From UBA1240 sp045599185 (GTDB taxonomy: Bacteria > Spirochaetota > Spirochaetia > Treponematales > Treponemataceae): a stretch of 64,000 nucleotides of DNA. Within the stretch, counting starts at the first letter, position 1; each line of letters begins with the position of its first letter. Below the pieces are notes generated by a model. It searched no databases. It was not told the origin of the DNA and saw only the letters and a program-made list of their open reading frames with translations. The translations under genes and the position numbers were made by a program. The stretch lies in NCBI GenBank assembly GCA_045599185.1, contig JAZRVO010000002.1, positions 1 to 64,000 on the forward strand, read 5' to 3'. This document shows positions 58,989 through 64,000 of the stretch, one piece after another.

Positions 58989-60173
58989 TTAAAAAACGCT
59001 TATTAGTGACGGAATTGCTGCAAAAGTGCCGATTGAACCGCCGACAGAAACAAGAAAGAAAACCAAAAGAACTTTCAGGATTCTGTTGCGGTAAAAGCCT
59101 TTCAGCGAATTGGCATCGTCCATCAAATTTTCCATGTCGTTTACTTTTGGCTTGCTTACCCACGCCTGCACCAAACCTGCAACAATGCCAATGCCAATAA
59201 ACGGGTTTATTGCCGTAACGCAAGCGCCCATAAAACTTATAAAAATCGTCAGCGGGTGTGCCAGCGCAAGCACTGCACCAATTGCCGCAAGTACACCGTT
59301 TACAAGCCACCAGTTTAAAAGCATTTCTACGGAAGTTTGTGCGCCGCCTTTAAAAAAACCTGCCACAATAAGCGAAAGAATGGCAACCGGAATTGCCCAT
59401 GACAAAACCTTGCCAAGCTTGCCCGGCGGCGGAACTATTGAAATTTCTTCGGTGTCGGGAGAAGCTTGACCGGCTGCAAAACTTTCCAGATGCCGCACGA
59501 TGCCGGGCAAATGGCCTGCGCCAACAACGGCAATCATTTTGCTGCCAGTGCCGCGGTCAAAACTTTGCCATATTTTGCTTGCCAGATACTGGTCGCGTTC
59601 ATCAATTAAAACGGTTTTTACGCCGGGCAGATAGTCAGCAAGTTCGCCCATCATCTGGTCCATTTCACTGGAATTTTTCAGGTTTTCAACTTCTTCGCTG
59701 CTTATTTCTTCCTTGTCAAAAATAGCAGAAATTAAAACAGAAAGCAGCTTGCATTTGCCCCAGAAACTGTTTTTTGCCCACGCACGGCGCAAAGTTGTCT
59801 GAATCGGGCGGTCAATAAGTTCAATCGGAATATTCAGGCTTTCTGCCTTGTCTGCGGCGGCCTTTAATTCGTCGCCGGGTTTTACGCCAACACCTGCACC
59901 CATGCGTTTTTGAAACGAACCCAGTGCAAGGTTTGCAAGCAGCACCCAGCCGCGCTTTTCTTTAAGCACCTTTGAAATGTCAATGTTCTGCCAGTTTTCA
60001 GGATTTTTCAAATTTTCATAACGGCCGCTGTCAAGTTCAATACCAACTCTGTCCGGCCTTTCTTCTTCAATCAGCAAGTTCGCTTCATCAATACTGTCCT
60101 GTGAAACATGCGCAGTACCAAGCAGAATAATTTCCCTGCCGTTCAAGTTTAAACGCTTAATATTTTCTTTCAT
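58989..60173 (-). CDS. TraB/PrgY-family membrane protein
   Basis: 394 residues. The N-terminal 250 residues are the soluble TraB/PrgY domain (related to TIKI/haem-binding-like hydrolase folds): IILLGTAHVSQDSIDEANLLIEEERPD with the GTAHVS motif, VGIELDSGRYENL, LIDERDQYLASKIWQ and IAVVGAGHLPGIVRHL. Four or five membrane helices follow. In Enterococcus PrgY reduces pheromone activity, and related eukaryotic TIKI proteins are metalloproteases. The bacterial role is otherwise unknown. It lies alone between the rib operon and the TPR gene, ending at a shared terminator. Confidence 0.88.
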   Translation of the reverse strand: MKENIKRLNLNGREIILLGTAHVSQDSIDEANLLIEEERPDRVGIELDSGRYENLKNPENWQNIDISKVLKEKRGWVLLANLALGSFQKRMGAGVGVKPGDELKAAADKAESLNIPIELIDRPIQTTLRRAWAKNSFWGKCKLLSVLISAIFDKEEISSEEVENLKNSSEMDQMMGELADYLPGVKTVLIDERDQYLASKIWQSFDRGTGSKMIAVVGAGHLPGIVRHLESFAAGQASPDTEEISIVPPPGKLGKVLSWAIPVAILSLIVAGFFKGGAQTSVEMLLNWWLVNGVLAAIGAVLALAHPLTIFISFMGACVTAINPFIGIGIVAGLVQAWVSKPKVNDMENLMDDANSLKGFYRNRILKVLLVFFLVSVGGSIGTFAAIPSLISVF

Positions 60174-60270
60174 TTTTTAATCATTCCTAAAGGAAAAATT
60201 TTTACAGGGCGCGCTGAAGCTTTAAGCCCCGTCTTATTTGTTTTTAAGGTTTGCAGAAACCGTAAAAAAA

Positions 60271-60300
60271 TTGCCTGCGCCCAAATGCGGCCGCAGGCAA
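60271..60300 (-). terminator. Terminator of the TPR-protein gene
   Basis: TTGCCTGCG (60271-60279) pairs with CGCAGGCAA (60292-60300), 9 bp. In the minus direction it is followed by seven T. Confidence 0.88.
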
Positions 60301-60333
60301 ATTATAAAAAGTTTTTTGAAAAAACGCAAACTG

Positions 60334-61755
60334 TTACATTTTGGAAAGTCCGAGACGTTCAATTGCCCACATGGTTAAAGTGTATTCAAAAAACATCGGC
60401 GACTTCATCTCTGAAATTTCGAGGTAAAGCTGGTTTGCGGCGGTTTGTGAACCTGTGGCTTCAAGATAAACTGCCATATAATACAAAAGTTTTCCGCGGG
60501 TATTCTTATTTTCGCACTGGTGAATGCGGCGCAAAACGTCTGCTTCACCCAAACCGTCGTAATAAAAGCGCATAATTGCATATTCCGGGCTGGAACGGTC
60601 CAGATTGCGCATTTTTTTACCAATGTATTCTTTGGCAAGCTGCTTCTGGTTTTCCTTCATGTAGCAGGCGGTAATTGCCAGCTGGTAGGAAATGTTTTCG
60701 CTGTCAACCGCGGCAATTTTTTCATAGGCTTCGCGGCAGTCTTTCCAGTTGCCGGCACGCCAGCTTAAAGAACCGATTGATTCAAAACCGTACTGGTACT
60801 GGGGATTGTATTTAACGGCAAGCTTGTAATCGGCCAAAGCTTCGTCAAAACGTTCCATGCGTTCGTAAACTGCACCGCGGTAAACGTAAGTTAAAAAATA
60901 ATCGCTTTTTACTTCAATTGCCTTTGTATAGGCTTCAAGTGCCTGTTCGCCTGTACCTTTAAGGCGGTTGTAATTGCCTTTTTCTAGCCAGTAGTTGTAA
61001 TAGGACGGATTCAGCTTGATTGCCTGATCAACATAATTAAGGGCTTCGTCGTAGTTTTCCTTTTCAGCTTCAAGCTTGCCCAAAAACGAATATACAATGT
61101 CTTCTTCCGGGTTTTTTACAAGAATTTTCTTAAAGGCGATTTTTGCTTCCGTAAAATTGCCCAAATAATAATTAGCCTGTCCGTAGCCGAAAAGCCCGGT
61201 TACAAAATACGGGTCGTTTTTAAGGCTTTTAAGGAAATATTTTGCAGCTTCTTCGTAAGCCTTTGCCATCATCAGTTCGTTGCCAAGCTCGGCATTAGCT
61301 TCCGCATTGTCCGGCTGAATTTTAAGAATGTCTTTAAGGTACTGGCTTTTTTTGTTTTTATTGCCCAAAGCCTTTGCAACGTAAGCGTTCAAAAACAGGT
61401 AATCGGTGTTTTTGGAATCAACGGTTAAAAGTTTTGCGGCAACTTTTTCGGCTTCACTGTACTGGCCGGAAGAAAGCAGAAGTGAACCAAGCAGGTAGTT
61501 AACGCCCGGATCTTCGCTGGCCTTGGGCGGAAGGCTGCTGAAAAGTGCAATGGCGGCCTTTATGCCGGACATTCGTGCAGTAGTCTGCACTTCGCTGTAA
61601 AATGCAGAAAAATCAAAGCTTTCTTCTGCGCTTTCAGTTTTTTCTGCCGGTTTTGCGGTGCTTTTAGGTGCGGCAAATGCAGGCTGGCCTAAAAATGCGG
61701 CACAAAGGCAAAATCCAAAACATTTTATCAAAAACTTAGATTTATTGATTTTCAT
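60334..61755 (-). CDS. Exported TPR-repeat protein
   Basis: 473 residues from ATG 61755, chosen because GAGG precedes it at 5 nt and a signal peptide begins there (KFLIKCFGFCLCAAFLGQPAFA, likely cut after AFA). The upstream extension in frame has no such support. The mature protein is almost all tetratricopeptide repeats: about eight are clear, for example the units around DNAEANAELGNELMMAKAYEEAAKYF, YFVTGLFGYGQANYYLGNFTEAKIAF and NYDEALNYVDQAIKLNPSYYNYW. Such proteins act as periplasmic or outer-membrane scaffolds. The partner is unknown. Confidence 0.85.
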   Translation of the reverse strand: MKINKSKFLIKCFGFCLCAAFLGQPAFAAPKSTAKPAEKTESAEESFDFSAFYSEVQTTARMSGIKAAIALFSSLPPKASEDPGVNYLLGSLLLSSGQYSEAEKVAAKLLTVDSKNTDYLFLNAYVAKALGNKNKKSQYLKDILKIQPDNAEANAELGNELMMAKAYEEAAKYFLKSLKNDPYFVTGLFGYGQANYYLGNFTEAKIAFKKILVKNPEEDIVYSFLGKLEAEKENYDEALNYVDQAIKLNPSYYNYWLEKGNYNRLKGTGEQALEAYTKAIEVKSDYFLTYVYRGAVYERMERFDEALADYKLAVKYNPQYQYGFESIGSLSWRAGNWKDCREAYEKIAAVDSENISYQLAITACYMKENQKQLAKEYIGKKMRNLDRSSPEYAIMRFYYDGLGEADVLRRIHQCENKNTRGKLLYYMAVYLEATGSQTAANQLYLEISEMKSPMFFEYTLTMWAIERLGLSKM

Positions 61756-62054
61756 AAAACCTCTTAATTTGTTGAATAGCTTCCATAATATTGTGTTTTT
61801 ACATAAGGCAAACAAGCGCGGCCGGTTAAGGCAACATGCATAAACCGAACATTAAAAACTTCTAATTTAATTTTAATAATTGGCGCAGAAATATTAAAGG
61901 TTCCGGCAGGAAAAGCAGAACGGCGCCTTAAACCGCGGCTTTTTTCAAATTCAAACTTGTAGAAAATTTAAAAACCGTTTGCCTTAAAATTACCAGAATT
62001 CTTTTCTATTTACTAAGAATTTAACGGCAAAAAACATCTCCTGCTTTAGTTCAC

Positions 62055-62083
62055 TTGCAAATGCGCCTAGTTTGCCTTAAAAT
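62055..62083 (+). promoter_or_regulatory. Promoter of the large anchored protein, predicts a leaderless mRNA
   Basis: TTGCAA (62055-62060), 17 bp, TAAAAT (62078-62083), 6 nt, ATG 62090. The start is expected on the A of the ATG. The 240 nt before it show nothing else. Confidence 0.7.
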
Positions 62084-62089
62084 AGCAGA

Positions 62090-63928
62090 ATGATTAAGCA
62101 TTCCGTTCAAAGAGCCTTTTCCCTTTTGTTTATTTATTCCGCAGTTATTTTAGGTATTTGTTTCATTCAGTTTAAAAGCGGACACATAATTAACAGAAAC
62201 GTAGGCACTATGCGCCTTAGCTTAAAAGAAAACATCGACCAGAACCAGAAAACTTCGCTGGACAACAGTTTTCAGCTGGTTTACAAAGGCTTGATTTTTG
62301 CAAGCGACGAAGCAAACCCGATTATAGAAACTTTTGCCGACGGCACTGAAAAACCAGCGGAGCTTTTATCATACAAAACCGAAGATGACGCAATTGAACT
62401 GACTTTTAAAAGCGGAACGATTTTAAAGGCAGCGGAAAAAAATGCCGCAGAAAACGCTGGTGCAGGTACGGCCGAAACAGAAACATCCTTTGAACTTTTT
62501 GCCGACTGGCAGCCTTTATCCGCAGAAAGCGAAGAAAACGGTGAAAACGCAGAATCAGTTCCTGCCGCCATGCAGCCGGTAAAGACTATTTCCGTTCCGC
62601 TGCGCTTTGCAAGCGGCTACGAAACTGCCGCCGACGAAAAAACAGAAAGCCTTTTAATTTCTTCAAAAACAGCAACTTACGCAATTTCAGCATTGCCTAA
62701 GGAAAATTCAATTGTGCTTAACACAAACCGGCTGCCTGTAAATTACGCACTTTACCAGCCTGTTGAAGAAATGACCTACCAGATTTTGGCCAGCGCCGCC
62801 CTTGCCCAGACAGATGCATACAACGATACGATGCGCCAGTTTAGGGCTGGTTTTGTTGCTGCCAACCAGAACCTTAATGCCGGTTCAAGCGAAAAAGCCG
62901 TTGCAAGCTTTGTTGCAGAATCTGCAAGCCAGGGAAACTTTTTAAGCGCACGCAAGGCTGCACAGGCCGCAGTTGGAGACAACCGAAAGACATATTTAAC
63001 CACGCCATATTTTGGAAATTTGGAAAATACAAACAAAAGCCTTGTAAGCCACAACAAAAACCTTCATTTTAAGGCAAAAGAATCTCTGGCAGGCAAAAAC
63101 CTTGGTGCTTTTGACATTGACAACCTGCTTTTTACCCTTATTTACCAGAACGACATCAACCTTGCCTATTCGCTGTTTGAATTTGTGGCAAACAATGAAA
63201 ATTTGAATCCTACGGTTTTACAGTACGCAAATATCATCAATACGTACTGCGATGCCACAAAATACGAAGCAGAACTTGCAAATGTTTTGAAAGATAAAAT
63301 GGAAAGCATTTTTGAAAACATTCTTTCAATTTTAAGTTTTGAAGACCCTGTCCTTCGGTTCAGCGACGAAGCCCCGGCCGCAAGCCAGAGCGATGTTTGC
63401 AGGCTTGGTGCAGCCTTTATGCGCTACGGCACGCTTTTTGAACGCCCGGAACTTACCGGCACGGGAAGGCTTTTAATTACAAGTTCGCTTAAATCAAGCC
63501 CGATTGGCGAAGGCCTTATTTTTGCAGACCTTTACCCGGTGCTGATTCAAAACGAATATTATCCGCACTTTGAAGTGCTTTCACGCAACCCTGCAAACAT
63601 AACAATCTGGACAAGTTCACCGGAAGTAAAACTGAACAGTCCGTCGGCAGGCGTGCTGGAACTTTCCATGAAGTTTCCGGTTGGAGACAGCCATTACATG
63701 ATTGTTACCGGAATAAAAGCCTTTAATTCAATTGAAATGTACGGCTTAAAATACCGTTCGGACAAGCAGTTTGAACGCTACGATTCGCCGGGCTACATTT
63801 ACGATTTTGAAAGCCAGACACTGCTTTTAAAAATGCGTCATAAAAACGAAATAGAAAAAGTCGTGCTTACATACAGCAGTCAGGCAGCAGGGGCTGCGGG
63901 GGCAAACGGACAGGGCAGCTTGCGCTAG
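62090..63928 (+). CDS. Uncharacterised 612-residue membrane-anchored protein
   Basis: I do not recognise a family. One N-terminal hydrophobic helix (residues about 9-27, AFSLLFIYSAVILGICFI) without a clear cleavage site suggests a signal anchor with the rest outside the cytoplasm. Residues about 115-165 are an Ala/Glu/Asn-rich low-complexity linker (KNAAENAGAGTAETETS). The middle is helical and Ala/Asn-rich (AQTDAYNDTMRQFRAGFVAANQNLNAGSSEKAVASF), and the C-terminal 150 residues are beta-like (SPEVKLNSPSAGVLELSMKFP). It is a single gene with its own promoter and terminator. Confidence 0.75.
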   Translation: MIKHSVQRAFSLLFIYSAVILGICFIQFKSGHIINRNVGTMRLSLKENIDQNQKTSLDNSFQLVYKGLIFASDEANPIIETFADGTEKPAELLSYKTEDDAIELTFKSGTILKAAEKNAAENAGAGTAETETSFELFADWQPLSAESEENGENAESVPAAMQPVKTISVPLRFASGYETAADEKTESLLISSKTATYAISALPKENSIVLNTNRLPVNYALYQPVEEMTYQILASAALAQTDAYNDTMRQFRAGFVAANQNLNAGSSEKAVASFVAESASQGNFLSARKAAQAAVGDNRKTYLTTPYFGNLENTNKSLVSHNKNLHFKAKESLAGKNLGAFDIDNLLFTLIYQNDINLAYSLFEFVANNENLNPTVLQYANIINTYCDATKYEAELANVLKDKMESIFENILSILSFEDPVLRFSDEAPAASQSDVCRLGAAFMRYGTLFERPELTGTGRLLITSSLKSSPIGEGLIFADLYPVLIQNEYYPHFEVLSRNPANITIWTSSPEVKLNSPSAGVLELSMKFPVGDSHYMIVTGIKAFNSIEMYGLKYRSDKQFERYDSPGYIYDFESQTLLLKMRHKNEIEKVVLTYSSQAAGAAGANGQGSLR

Positions 63929-63949
63929 CAAATTGCAGCAGCAAAAAAG

Positions 63950-63977
63950 GTTCGCGTTTTTAAGCGAACTTTTTTTG
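63950..63977 (+). terminator. Terminator of the large anchored protein
   Basis: GTTCGC (63950-63955) and GCGAAC (63964-63969) followed by eight T. Confidence 0.85.
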
Positions 63978-64000
63978 TTTTTAAATTGAATGAAATAAAA

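Noticed and set aside
1..64000. CRISPR array, prophage or complete insertion sequence
   Set aside because: No evenly spaced repeat-spacer pattern, no phage structural genes and no transposase-like protein were seen on either strand.

Overview
The window reads as a chromosomal segment of a Treponema-like spirochaete. Four observations support this. The gene order is tRNA-Thr, rpmG, tRNA-Trp, secE, nusG, rplKAJL, rpoBC, rpsLG, followed by tuf and the S10-spc-alpha block. The rifampicin pocket of RpoB carries the asparagine known from naturally rifampicin-tolerant spirochaetes. S14 is the short zinc-binding form, and a full N-degron set (clpS-clpA-aat) is present. The species cannot be named from sequence reading alone.

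Positions 1-6400 are accessory and partly decayed: a Nudix fragment, two GNAT acetyltransferases (one a pseudogene), a methyltransferase pseudogene plus a second methyltransferase tail, a DUF1801-like gene, an isochorismatase-HxlR pair and a large HD-GYP protein. Three copies of a roughly 65-bp interspersed repeat lie here, two of them flanking the HD-GYP gene as direct repeats. Positions 6400-14900 hold a FadR-type regulator, an esterase and a sugar-sensing cassette: a membrane-anchored sugar-binding protein, a LytS/YesM-type histidine kinase, a YesN-type AraC regulator and a lipoprotein sugar-binding protein, with no ABC permease or ATPase. Four 10-bp tandem repeats precede the esterase and may be the regulator's target. 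A response regulator that has lost its phospho-acceptor aspartate follows.

Positions 14800-23600 carry clpS-clpA-aat, transketolase, a PtsN-like EIIA translationally coupled to an unrecognised 494-residue protein, and hsp20 behind a near-consensus sigma-54 promoter. Positions 24000-52500 are one long minus-strand ribosomal and RNA polymerase region in two blocks. The first runs from tRNA-Thr to rpsG, and the second from tuf to rplQ and a 58-residue zinc-ribbon gene. Each block has a recognisable promoter at its head and a terminator at its end. Strong hairpins, most without a U-tract, sit at several internal boundaries (rplL/rpoB, rpoC/rpsL, tuf/rpsJ, rpsJ/rplC, secY/rpmJ).

Positions 52700-64000 hold serine acetyltransferase, radA, a ribD-ribE-ribBA-ribH operon under an FMN riboswitch whose P1 helix ends at the ribD start codon, a TraB/PrgY-family membrane protein, an exported TPR protein and a large unrecognised anchored protein. 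A recurring feature is predicted leaderless transcription: at least five genes have -35/-10 boxes placed so that transcription would begin 0-2 nt before the ATG. I found no CRISPR array, prophage or complete insertion sequence, and no clear-cut new defence system. The most interesting leads are the leaderless promoters, the 10-bp phased array with its three-component sensor, the HD-GYP protein with duplicated C-terminal domains, the repeat family, and the zinc-ribbon gene at the end of the ribosomal operon.
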